Source of the DNA: Pedobacter cryoconitis
Lineage (GTDB): Bacteria > Bacteroidota > Bacteroidia > Sphingobacteriales > Sphingobacteriaceae
Direction: 5' to 3'
Assembly (NCBI RefSeq): GCF_014200595.1
Contig: NZ_JACHCG010000005.1
Span: forward strand, 1-64,000
DNA length: 64,000 nucleotides
The notes beneath the pieces are model-generated. The model had not been told where the DNA came from. It was given only the letters and a program-made list of their open reading frames with translations, and made no database searches. The position numbers and the translations under genes were made by a program. Below, piece after piece: positions 1 through 7,954 of this stretch (position 1 is the first letter of the stretch; every line of letters starts with the position of its first letter).

Positions 1-61
1 TATTGGCAACTAAAAATAAGGCACAGAGAATCGAGCCTATATACTGTAATCTTAATTTCAT
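1..61 (-). CDS. Start of a secreted protein, probably second RHS-locus protein (partial)
   Basis: An ATG at 59-61 opens a frame running off the left edge for 20 codons, reading MKLRLQYIGSILCALFLVAN, a typical signal-peptide start with a basic N-terminus and hydrophobic core. It lies 6 bases after the stop of the YD-repeat gene upstream, so the two are probably co-transcribed. Bacteroidota RHS loci often carry two consecutive secreted YD proteins, the second holding the RHS core and a variable tip; that identity is inference, because only the leader is visible. Confidence 0.6.
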   Translation of the reverse strand, partial: MKLRLQYIGSILCALFLVAN

Positions 62-67
62 GAGGCA

Positions 68-3000
68 TTAATTTTTATAGTGGTATGTATTATTCTTGAT
101 GACATTTCCGTTCTGATCTTTCACATTTTTCAATCGCTGAAACTCATCAAATTCAAAAGAGCTGGTTTTGCCTTTGGCATCAGTCAGCCCCGTTACACCA
201 GTTAGAGGCTGATAAGTATAAATCATGACCTGTGCATTAGGTAGTCCAGTCTTTAATGGTGCGATAAAAGTATTTATTGCAGCCTTATCTGGATTGACCA
301 GCATGCTAAAGGTATTTATAGCTTCTTCCCCAAGAATGCCCTTAATCGCTTCATAAGTGCTATTTTTAATCTCTGCTATTGGGTGCTCTGCTCCATAACT
401 CCATAGATAACAAACTGGCACGCCATTAGCCCGACTGATCTGTAGAGGATTTGATTTGTTCAGATTACTATAGCTCAAAGTAGCTTTAAGACTATACCCA
501 CTGGTAAGAATATTTGCCGCATCAAGAACAGCCGTATCCAATCCCGCAACAGACTCAAATTCATATACTTCTACTGGTTTACCATATATATTATACTTAA
601 GTACCTCCCCACCTCTTATTTTACCGTTTACACTACTTTCTTTTTTTACAACCAGTCCTGATAGGTTATTTTGTTTTAAACCTGCGATATCAAATCCAGG
701 AGAAGAGTTGTAATCACCCGGATAAGTATATCTTAGGTTATTTTTTTTGCCATCACTACCATACGTTAACGCATTTGAAAGCTGATAGCTGTTATTTTTA
801 TTATAAGTGAAAATACTATTTTGTATAATAGCCGGACCAGCCACCTCACCAGTATAGGTAAAGGTCGTATCTATTTCGCCGGTTTTCATTTGCCATTCTG
901 TTACCCCTCTGTAAGTTGCGCTGGAAAAACTTCCGGGAGTAGGATTAGTCCCGAATTTTATCCCAAAAACATCATTGAAATTGGTTTCATATCCAGTATA
1001 TAAGAATGCTTTAGAATGAACAGGCCGATACTTACCAGCACTGCGGTATTCATAATCCCGTTTAATAAGTAGCAAATCTGAACGCCAGTCTGCTTTTGCT
1101 GATGAAGCAAAAGGATAAACATTAACACCATCATTATCCGTTTCTGAATGAGAATAAGTATACTCAGTCTTTTGCGACAGTGATGTTTCATCCATATATT
1201 CAGTAATATTTTTATACTTTAATGTCTGCCCATCACCATTGACCAGTGGCACCGTGCTCTGAGAAACAATCCTGGTAACCCCAGTTCCTCCACCTATATT
1301 GCCACATGAAATTTTGAAAGCGTGAATAGGAATATTTTGTATCCTTCCACTTGAATATAGTCCATCTTGAAAATTATTGTAATTGAAAGATCTGCTAAGG
1401 GTTTTACCAAGTCCATCACTACTCACGATTTTCTTCACTCTTAGCCCCCCAACAATCATACGATTAGTTATAGCCGCATTTTCTTCCTCCCAGTCAAATG
1501 ACACAAAAAACTCTGCATCAGGATTTTCAAAAGCATTATTAATAATTGTAGTAATTTTATAGCTTCCCTGTGGCAGCGTCAAGTAGCTTTCTGGTACATT
1601 CAAAGCAATGAGTATACTCTTATCTGTAATCCCTTGTATTGTTGTCACTAAAGGACAGTCAAAGGTGTTAAAATCCTTACATCCTGTATAACGGAAGTGA
1701 ACAGTAGTAGGGTGTAAACCTACATTGAATGTTTTCTCATAAGCATTGGTCGTTCCTGGACTTAGATATTGGTAACTCTTCAGCAACAGATCTGATTTCT
1801 GGTCTAATCCTGAAAGCTCAAAACCGCTCACGTCACCACCGCCAATGTTAATTTTATTTACACGATTTGTTTCATAAGTATAAGTCGTCTTACCGCCGGT
1901 TGGATAAATGATGGAATTCAAAATACCAACCTGATTGGTTAATGTATCGACTTTTCTGTCCGCACCCGGTAAGTAACCGCCGCCATTGGGATTCCCATTT
2001 ATAAAAGTGGATCTGACCCTCGGAGTTAAATGGATTCCATTCTCAATTTTGTTATAATAACCCCAATAATCCTGTGAACTTGATAACCTGTTTGGCAGGC
2101 CAGAGGTATTATATTCAAACTTATGACTGTATTTCTCATTCAGCGTCCCGTTAATTTCATCAAGTGATGAGAGGTAAAGTCTGTATTGTGCGACAACATT
2201 TGCATCTCCACCAGTTATTACAGGTATATCAAGATGCAGGTTTTCATCACTAAACCAATATCCAGTATTAAATTTAAAGGCCTTTAAAAGCTTATTATTT
2301 TTATTTTTGACTAAGATGCTGTCTAATGCAGCCGGGCCGCCTATAATATCTGTTCTTTGTACTGTATTGGCCTTGAAATAAACATCCCCTCCGGCAAATG
2401 AAATCTTCTCCAGCACGTTCTTTGAACCATATTGGACATAGTACGACCAACTAGACATACTACCACCGACAACAGCTTCACAGCCGCTTGTTCCTGCATA
2501 GTCTTTAGACTCTCCTCCTCTACCAAAATTGATTATTGATTTATCAGCGCTATAATAATATTTTATACTTTTACCCGCAACACTTTTTAAGTCCATAATC
2601 TGCCAGGAGGTAGTGTGAGGTGGTGTACTTCCACCAGGATTCTGAGGTACTGTGGCCATACCATCGCTAAAGTTTACGCTCGTGGTACTCGAAAAATCCT
2701 CATATCCAGTTCTTGTATTATCTTCAGATTTCCCGAAATAACATTTTGTTCCGTCAGGAAGTGTTAGTATAAATTGTATTATTTTATTATCACTATTAAC
2801 GCTATAATCTATTTTAACCGGACTAAGTGGCATTTGTACAAATGTTCGAGCTGTTTGATCGAAGTAAAACTTGCCAGAAAATCCCATTGCAGAGAAATAG
2901 TAAATGTCTGGTTCAACATCCAGAATATTTTCATAGATGTCATGATTAGCTAAGTATTTTTCAGCGCTATTATCTGCGTAACCCAGAACCTTTTTTATAG

Positions 3001-3409
3001 TTCTATCCGCGTACATTACCCCATTATTACTCATATCGTCAGGTAATCCGTGCACTACACGGTACAAGCTGCTTCCAGTATTCAGGTTCCAGCCTAATCC
3101 TGCCCATGTAGCAACTTCTTCGACCTTAATTCCTGATGCGTTATAAGATAAATTTAAAGGTACCTCTAACTCCCCTGATCGAACTGTGTATAATGGAATA
3201 CTGATTACAGGAACTCCTGATGAATATGACATTGGGAATTCAATATATTTCCCAAGCGCTGAAACTTCGGGAGAGGGTGGGATAATATTACTGAAATTAA
3301 ATTTATCTATTCCCTGTGCAGTCGTATCAAAACCAAGAAAAAATGTGATAACAGAAAAGATTACGAATTTAAATGTGATTGGGTAATGCCATGAAAGCTT
3401 TGAGACCAT
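68..3409 (-). CDS. RHS/YD-repeat-family secreted protein, 1113 aa
   Basis: Large secreted protein of the Bacteroidota YD-repeat (RHS-like) class. Residues 1-32 are a signal peptide ending near TTAQG. The region around residues 45-125 (SYSSGVPVISIPLYTVRSG, then GLGWNLNTGSSLYRVV) is the conserved N-terminal module typical of these proteins. The rest is rich in Tyr/Gly/Asp beta-strand motifs, and the C-terminus (FDEFQRLKNVKDQNG) is a YD-repeat unit. There is no RHS core or toxin tip, so it is probably the first half of a two-gene system whose second gene begins 6 bases downstream. Such proteins form surface shells around toxins or act as adhesins; the role here is unknown. Confidence 0.75.
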   Translation of the reverse strand: MVSKLSWHYPITFKFVIFSVITFFLGFDTTAQGIDKFNFSNIIPPSPEVSALGKYIEFPMSYSSGVPVISIPLYTVRSGELEVPLNLSYNASGIKVEEVATWAGLGWNLNTGSSLYRVVHGLPDDMSNNGVMYADRTIKKVLGYADNSAEKYLANHDIYENILDVEPDIYYFSAMGFSGKFYFDQTARTFVQMPLSPVKIDYSVNSDNKIIQFILTLPDGTKCYFGKSEDNTRTGYEDFSSTTSVNFSDGMATVPQNPGGSTPPHTTSWQIMDLKSVAGKSIKYYYSADKSIINFGRGGESKDYAGTSGCEAVVGGSMSSWSYYVQYGSKNVLEKISFAGGDVYFKANTVQRTDIIGGPAALDSILVKNKNNKLLKAFKFNTGYWFSDENLHLDIPVITGGDANVVAQYRLYLSSLDEINGTLNEKYSHKFEYNTSGLPNRLSSSQDYWGYYNKIENGIHLTPRVRSTFINGNPNGGGYLPGADRKVDTLTNQVGILNSIIYPTGGKTTYTYETNRVNKINIGGGDVSGFELSGLDQKSDLLLKSYQYLSPGTTNAYEKTFNVGLHPTTVHFRYTGCKDFNTFDCPLVTTIQGITDKSILIALNVPESYLTLPQGSYKITTIINNAFENPDAEFFVSFDWEEENAAITNRMIVGGLRVKKIVSSDGLGKTLSRSFNYNNFQDGLYSSGRIQNIPIHAFKISCGNIGGGTGVTRIVSQSTVPLVNGDGQTLKYKNITEYMDETSLSQKTEYTYSHSETDNDGVNVYPFASSAKADWRSDLLLIKRDYEYRSAGKYRPVHSKAFLYTGYETNFNDVFGIKFGTNPTPGSFSSATYRGVTEWQMKTGEIDTTFTYTGEVAGPAIIQNSIFTYNKNNSYQLSNALTYGSDGKKNNLRYTYPGDYNSSPGFDIAGLKQNNLSGLVVKKESSVNGKIRGGEVLKYNIYGKPVEVYEFESVAGLDTAVLDAANILTSGYSLKATLSYSNLNKSNPLQISRANGVPVCYLWSYGAEHPIAEIKNSTYEAIKGILGEEAINTFSMLVNPDKAAINTFIAPLKTGLPNAQVMIYTYQPLTGVTGLTDAKGKTSSFEFDEFQRLKNVKDQNGNVIKNNTYHYKN

Positions 3410-3559
3410 TATTTTTAACTTTAATTTATTTATCAGAATAAAAATGATATCATATTCTTAAAATAAACCACATGATGTTTTAAGATATAAATATTAAGTA
3501 ATATTAATCATAATTACGAAACAACAAGCATGACAACAAAAAATTACAAAATAAAAATA

Positions 3560-4042
3560 TTACTTTTCATTCAGCCCTGCTGGTAACGCAATCTCATCCA
3601 TATTCGCAAGAATTGCGTTTTCAATTAACACGATCCTTTGCTTTAACAAACTGGCCATTTCTGCTGTAGGTGCAATATTAAAAGGGTAACAACCTGTAAC
3701 AGAAAAACCTCCCTCCACATTCGAAATCCATTTCTTAGCCAGATCAACATAATCCGCAAGTACATGAACCGTATTTTTAGGTCCGTAAATATCGAGGTAC
3801 ATAGGTGGAAGATCACCTACAACTACCCATAGAAAGTTATCATCTTTACTTGCTGAATTATTAATTTCATATAAAAAGACACATAGCTTCTCCCCTAAAT
3901 TGAAATACAGAGAAGATCCGATAACAGCCTTACACCAGGGAAATCCTTTGATATATTGAGTTGCGCGCTCCTGCATCAGGATCACTTCACAATAAAAGTC
4001 AAGGTTTTCTTGTAATTCAGTTGTTTTTATTGGGTAGATCAT
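3560..4042 (-). CDS. Hypothetical 160-aa soluble protein in the RHS locus
   Basis: I do not recognise the family. The protein is soluble, has no signal peptide or membrane segment, and is rich in aromatic residues and cysteine. It contains a WVVVGDLPPMYLDIYGP segment and a helical C-terminal third. It sits 27 bases after the DUF3592-like gene on the same strand, and the YD-repeat gene follows about 150 bases later. Small orphan genes beside RHS genes are often immunity proteins, but immunity genes usually lie downstream of the toxin and this one is upstream. It may belong to an older or neighbouring cassette. Confidence 0.55.
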   Translation of the reverse strand: MIYPIKTTELQENLDFYCEVILMQERATQYIKGFPWCKAVIGSSLYFNLGEKLCVFLYEINNSASKDDNFLWVVVGDLPPMYLDIYGPKNTVHVLADYVDLAKKWISNVEGGFSVTGCYPFNIAPTAEMASLLKQRIVLIENAILANMDEIALPAGLNEK

Positions 4043-4069
4043 ATTTAGCGTGAAGATAAGAATCGCCCG

Positions 4070-4459
4070 TTAAAAGTCCCAGTTTCCGTCCCCTTTATAG
4101 GAATAATAACAGGAAATAAACATCATAATTATTCCAATCGCTATAAAACCAAACTCTATATATTCAGAAGACTTATTGTCGAGAATGAACTTTTTACAAT
4201 CCTCTTTCTTATAAATAACTTTGACAAACTCTCCTTTTCTATACGCTGAAGGCATTGTTCCCAGTGAATACTCTTCCTCCACACGAACTCCATCCAATGT
4301 TTCATAACTCACAATCGGATAATAACTCCGTCCGCTCAGTACAATATCAGAAACAACCCCGGCAGTTTTGACTCCTGACTTTTTATAGCACTTGCGGTCA
4401 AAAACTTTAAAAAGGCCAAAACCAGCTAACAATAAACCCATAATTAATAAATACACCAT
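4070..4459 (-). CDS. DUF3592-like small membrane protein, 129 aa
   Basis: Predicted inner-membrane protein with one hydrophobic segment at residues 2-18 and another near 103-120. Between them is a beta-rich domain (SYYPIVSYETLDGVRV, then RKGEFVKVIYKKEDCKKFIL), the usual arrangement of DUF3592-type proteins. Function is unknown. It is the first gene of a short two-gene run upstream of the RHS locus. Small membrane proteins of this kind occur as accessory genes around polymorphic-toxin loci, but nothing in the sequence shows a toxin or immunity role. Confidence 0.6.
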   Translation of the reverse strand: MVYLLIMGLLLAGFGLFKVFDRKCYKKSGVKTAGVVSDIVLSGRSYYPIVSYETLDGVRVEEEYSLGTMPSAYRKGEFVKVIYKKEDCKKFILDNKSSEYIEFGFIAIGIIMMFISCYYSYKGDGNWDF

Positions 4460-5059
4460 TTGATTATCTGTATTAAAAACCTCAATATCAATTTATTACG
4501 TTAATACCACTATTAGACAGGTAAACGTTTCCCAATATACCATTTAAACGATAATAAAGCCGTTCATACAGGGAGTTATTTACGTTAAAATAAATTAATC
4601 ATCACGAAAATTAACACATGGATCCTACCCTCTTTGAAAAGGTATTTATCCCTGTTATTAGTTTGTCCGTTCCTGATTTTGCTTTACAATGGTGGATAAA
4701 CACTTAAATTAAAACAGGAATGGAAAGACCAAGAAAAAGATCACAAACAGGGCGCGTTCCCCTTTATGAAGAGCACTTAAAAAGGATCAAGTCATAAACT
4801 TGTGAAGCAGGCTCTTTTTTAAGGATAAATTTTGACACGCTCAACAGAAAGTCGTTGCTATCACGGATGCTCTTATGCCTGTGGATTTGCGCTGACACCT
4901 TTCAATTTGCATGGGAATGACTCAGCCGAAACAAGGCCGGGCTGTTGGTAAATAAATTCAAAATAGCTAAATAATAAAGCTATACCGGCCGGGTACTGCC
5001 TGAGTAGTGCCTGAGTACTCGTTAGGGTAAGAGCAATGCTAAAGTAACGCGAGAGCATG

Positions 5060-5103
5060 GCAAGTCCAAGTCAAAACAACTAGTTGAAATCAATTGGACT
5101 TGC
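5060..5103. repeat. 44-bp interrupted palindrome
   Basis: Outer arms GCAAGTCCAA (5060-5069) and TTGGACTTGC (5094-5103) are perfect reverse complements. An inner perfect palindrome CAACTAGTTG (5077-5086) has the same centre, 5081.5. The 7 bases between inner and outer parts on each side do not pair. Two nested symmetric elements sharing a centre point to a dimeric protein-binding or recombination site more than to a terminator, because no T-run follows on either strand. Confidence 0.7.
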
Positions 5104-5217
5104 TATAGTTAAAGCCTGTTCTCAACCTGATGTCACCCCGACCAACACTCAGGCACAACCAAACCATAACTAGTTGAAGATTAATGAAATTATAATTTTC
5201 CATTGGACTAACCCACG

Positions 5218-5263
5218 GACAACTGCGGACAATTGCAGACAGCTGCGGACAATTGCGGACATT
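5218..5263. repeat. 10-bp tandem repeat, about 4.5 copies
   Basis: Four consecutive 10-base units (GACAACTGCG, GACAATTGCA, GACAGCTGCG, GACAATTGCG) are followed by a partial unit GACATT. Each unit carries a CANNTG-like dyad (CAACTG, CAATTG, CAGCTG). The period is close to one helical turn, so the dyads face the same side of the DNA, as in arrays of protein-binding sites. The 50-codon frame at 5328 begins 65 bases further on. Confidence 0.75.
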
Positions 5264-5327
5264 TTTTACGCATCAGGATAATCTTTAACGCGAATAGCTT
5301 ACATTGGTGGAAAAGCATTTATTTATT

Positions 5328-5480
5328 ATGGGAAGTTTGACGGATAAATTTTCAAAGGGAATCCTGGGTGATTTCATTTTTAAAGCAGCAGTTTGGAGTA
5401 CAGGCTGTTTCAAAAGCTCTGTACCGGGCATAATGAAACAAGCAATGGAAACCGAAAAAGGCATCAGAGAACTTTCGTAA
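5328..5480 (+). CDS. Possible small protein, 50 aa (doubtful)
   Basis: An ATG frame encoding MGSLTDKFSKGILGDFIFKA and continuing to KQAMETEKGIRELS. It has no recognised domain and no good ribosome-binding site (TTTATT precedes the ATG). The composition, with amphipathic segments and few rare residues, looks protein-like, so it may be a short real gene or the surviving N-terminus of a degraded one. Its position just after a tandem-repeat array is the main reason to record it. Confidence 0.3.
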   Translation: MGSLTDKFSKGILGDFIFKAAVWSTGCFKSSVPGIMKQAMETEKGIRELS

Positions 5481-5723
5481 AAGTAGCAAGCCTGGAAATC
5501 AGGAAGTAATTAGCTTATTAAAGAATCGTAACCAGCTGATTTGAACTAAGAAAATATCAAACCCAAAACTTGAAATTTAATCCCTGATCCACAAGTATAT
5601 GACTTGATCCATTTAAAATCGCAGTAACCAAAGCTTATGCTATCGGCAGTTAGGATTAAAGTATAATTTATCTGGGAACTTTTGTTCATCAAAAACAAGA
5701 CAAATGGACTTCATCTAACTGGT

Positions 5724-6911
5724 CTAAAGCAGCTTTTGATAAGTACGCCACCATAAATCAGGCACTTCCCCGTTAACAGCCATGGTATAATCTTCATATC
5801 GGCAAGGCACCAAATGGAAACGCTCATTTTTAGACACTCCCGAAGGATAGGGAACCTGCATCCACCAGCGGTCAGATTTCTTGCTTTTCACAAAAAGCAT
5901 TTCACCTGAACCATCGTTTAAGCTTGCACGATAAATTAAATATTGAGATTTAGGATTTAATGGAAAATCTTTTTTACGGTTATAAAAACCATCTACAAAA
6001 TACCAAACCATCTGGCCCAGCAACATTGCTGATTGGCTGCCATGATCAAACGCGGGGTTAAATTCATAAAAGCCGATAGAGGTTAACTTATCATTTAATC
6101 CCGCATAATGGGCAATCTTACAAGCCTGCTCTCCATAAAAACCATTTGGGCCGGCATTCCCGTTTGCAGAAGAATCCGAAGAACGGATGCACCCAAAATC
6201 AAAGCTCATCATGTTTGCATTTCTGATCACAGGTTCAGCAGAACTCACATCGGTCAGAAACTCGCCCAAACGGTGAACATCAAAATACAATTTATTCATC
6301 ACCTTCAAACTATCCTGATTAACCAGATACGTCTGATAACCGATATTACTGAAATTAAACAGGTAATTAGGCTGATGCATGAAGATCTTATTCAAATAAG
6401 TATCCGATCTGGTCGCAATACTACCCTGCTCATTTTCATCCTCATCCAGATCAAATTTACTATCAACCACCACCAGATCTACTTTCTGCTCCAGCGCTTC
6501 GTAAGCCATATATTGTGCATAAGTCAGATCCTGGCCGCCACCAATAATAACCGGAACAATATCCAGTCTCATCAGCTCGGTTACCACCATCTTAAGCGCA
6601 ATGTAAGTATCAGAAATCGTCGCTCCGGCTATAATATTACCTAAATCAACGATCCTGCTCTCAAATGCTCCTTCATGCAGTAAATAAAACTGTTCTCTGA
6701 AGTAATCAGGCCCTAAAGAACAACCACTATTATTCACCGCAGCACGGTCATCCTTCACACCCAGAATCGCGATATCAAAGGTTTTATCACCCAGCTCAGG
6801 AAATTTTTCCGTGTAAAAACTAGCCTTCATTCCCAGCTGACTGGTATAAAAGCCCTGTTTAGGCGTGAATTTTTCGAGAGTTAAAGGGGAGAAAAAATCG
6901 GATAAGGACAT
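5724..6911 (-). CDS. Ureohydrolase-family protein annotated as formimidoylglutamase, with substituted metal ligands
   Basis: A 395-aa protein of the arginase/agmatinase/formimidoylglutamase fold. Family landmarks are placed correctly but altered. GGGQD at residues 124-128 replaces GGDHS, so the ligand His is Gln127. DSKFD at 150-154 replaces DAHxD, so the second His is Lys152. SFDFG at 236-240 replaces SxDxD, so the last Asp is Gly240. A FYEFNP motif near 281 fits the usual late Glu. Three of six Mn ligands are therefore lost, and normal dinuclear ureohydrolase activity is doubtful; a mononuclear, pseudoenzyme or binding role is possible. No hut genes lie nearby. It is divergently oriented to the epimerase gene, about 70 bases apart. 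Confidence 0.75.
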   Translation of the reverse strand: MSLSDFFSPLTLEKFTPKQGFYTSQLGMKASFYTEKFPELGDKTFDIAILGVKDDRAAVNNSGCSLGPDYFREQFYLLHEGAFESRIVDLGNIIAGATISDTYIALKMVVTELMRLDIVPVIIGGGQDLTYAQYMAYEALEQKVDLVVVDSKFDLDEDENEQGSIATRSDTYLNKIFMHQPNYLFNFSNIGYQTYLVNQDSLKVMNKLYFDVHRLGEFLTDVSSAEPVIRNANMMSFDFGCIRSSDSSANGNAGPNGFYGEQACKIAHYAGLNDKLTSIGFYEFNPAFDHGSQSAMLLGQMVWYFVDGFYNRKKDFPLNPKSQYLIYRASLNDGSGEMLFVKSKKSDRWWMQVPYPSGVSKNERFHLVPCRYEDYTMAVNGEVPDLWWRTYQKLL

Positions 6912-6984
6912 AATTAATGGTATCTATGCTGTCAAATATCTATTTTTGAGATCATATATTAATGAACATCCTAAAAAAAATGAA

Positions 6985-7953
6985 ATGATTTTAGTTACCG
7001 GTGCCACAGGATTTTTAGGAGCTGAACTCATTTACCAGCTTACCGGGCAAGGACAAAAAGTACGCGCACTAAAAAGAGAAGACTCCGTAATCCCTGCAAT
7101 ACTATCCGGCAATACACTGATTGAATGGGTAGTAGCCGACATTAATGACCTCTCCACACTTGATGATGCTTTTGAAAATATCACAAAAGTGTACCACTGC
7201 GCAGCTAAAGTATCATTTGATCCTAAAGATAAAGCAACCCTGCTGAAAGTTAACATTGAAGGAACCAGTAATGTGGCTAATTTATGTGTATACCATAACG
7301 CAAGGCTTCTTCACGTGAGTTCTGTTGCCGCACTGGGAGAAGCCAAAAAAGATATGCAGATTACCGAAAAAGACTTTTGGGAATATGACGCCAATGTCCA
7401 CTCCTATGCAATTTCCAAATACGAAGGAGAAATGGAAGTGTGGCGTAGTATGGCTGAAGGGCTGGACGCAGTTATTGTGAATCCATCGGTCATCATTGGC
7501 CGGAATGCAGGATATACAGGTAGTGGTGCGATCTTCAAACTCGTTAAAGACGGTTTAGGCTATTATACCAAAGGAGCTACCGGAATTGTAGACGTTGAAG
7601 ATGTCGCAAAAAGCATGATTCTGTTGATGGAAAGTGAGATCACAGGTGAAAGATTTACAATATCAGCAGAGAATTACTATTATAAGCAGTTTTTTTCAGA
7701 GATTGCCAAAGGAATGGGTGTTAAAGCCCCATCTAAAGAAGCTAAACCGTGGATGCTTGGTCTTGCATGGCGGGCAGCAAAACTAGCTTCCCTGTTTACA
7801 GGAAAAGCCGCCGCACTGACCAGCGATGCTGCAAAAAGCAGTTTAAATATAAGTTTATACAGTAACGATAAAATCAGGAATAGTACGGGTATCACCTTCA
7901 AGCCCCTGCATCAAAGCATTCAGGAAGTATGTGCAGGTTTAAAAAAACTTTAA
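6985..7953 (+). CDS. NAD(P)-dependent epimerase/dehydratase (extended SDR), 322 aa
   Basis: Rossmann-fold oxidoreductase of the extended SDR class acting on a nucleotide sugar, dihydroflavonol-like or sterol-like substrate. It starts MILVTGATGFLGAEL with the TGATGFLG nucleotide loop at residues 5-12, an active-site HVSS near 110-113 and the catalytic Y141xxxK145. I take ATG 6985: the frame opens 40 codons earlier at 6865, but that extension would overlap the divergent gene and lacks family character. It is the first gene of a tight run: the SerB fusion starts 1 base after its stop, and tryptophan dioxygenase starts 1 base after that. Substrate unknown. Confidence 0.85.
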   Translation: MILVTGATGFLGAELIYQLTGQGQKVRALKREDSVIPAILSGNTLIEWVVADINDLSTLDDAFENITKVYHCAAKVSFDPKDKATLLKVNIEGTSNVANLCVYHNARLLHVSSVAALGEAKKDMQITEKDFWEYDANVHSYAISKYEGEMEVWRSMAEGLDAVIVNPSVIIGRNAGYTGSGAIFKLVKDGLGYYTKGATGIVDVEDVAKSMILLMESEITGERFTISAENYYYKQFFSEIAKGMGVKAPSKEAKPWMLGLAWRAAKLASLFTGKAAALTSDAAKSSLNISLYSNDKIRNSTGITFKPLHQSIQEVCAGLKKL

Positions 7954-7954
7954 A

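Larger units (their letters stand above)
4460..5723. other. 1.26-kb gene-poor region with repeats and gene fragments
   Basis: No convincing long gene. It contains small ATG frames at 4618-4707 (29 aa), 4720-4797 (25 aa, very basic) and 5328-5480 (50 aa), none with a strong ribosome-binding site. It also holds an 11-bp-period direct repeat around 4995-5018 (TGCCTGAGTA twice), a 44-bp interrupted palindrome at 5060-5103, a second AACTAGTTG element near 5168, and a 10-bp tandem repeat at 5218-5263. A 61-codon minus-strand frame at 4873-5058 is not convincing as a gene. The density of short repeats beside an RHS locus suggests a decayed mobile or recombinational region; this is inference. Confidence 0.55.

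Noticed and set aside
4873..5058. Minus-strand 61-aa frame as a gene
   Set aside because: It lies within the repeat-rich zone, has no recognised domain and no good ribosome-binding site, and its sequence follows the short direct repeats.
6108..6644. 178-aa plus-strand frame inside the ureohydrolase gene
   Set aside because: Antisense shadow: no domain, no promoter, and the minus-strand gene explains the region fully.
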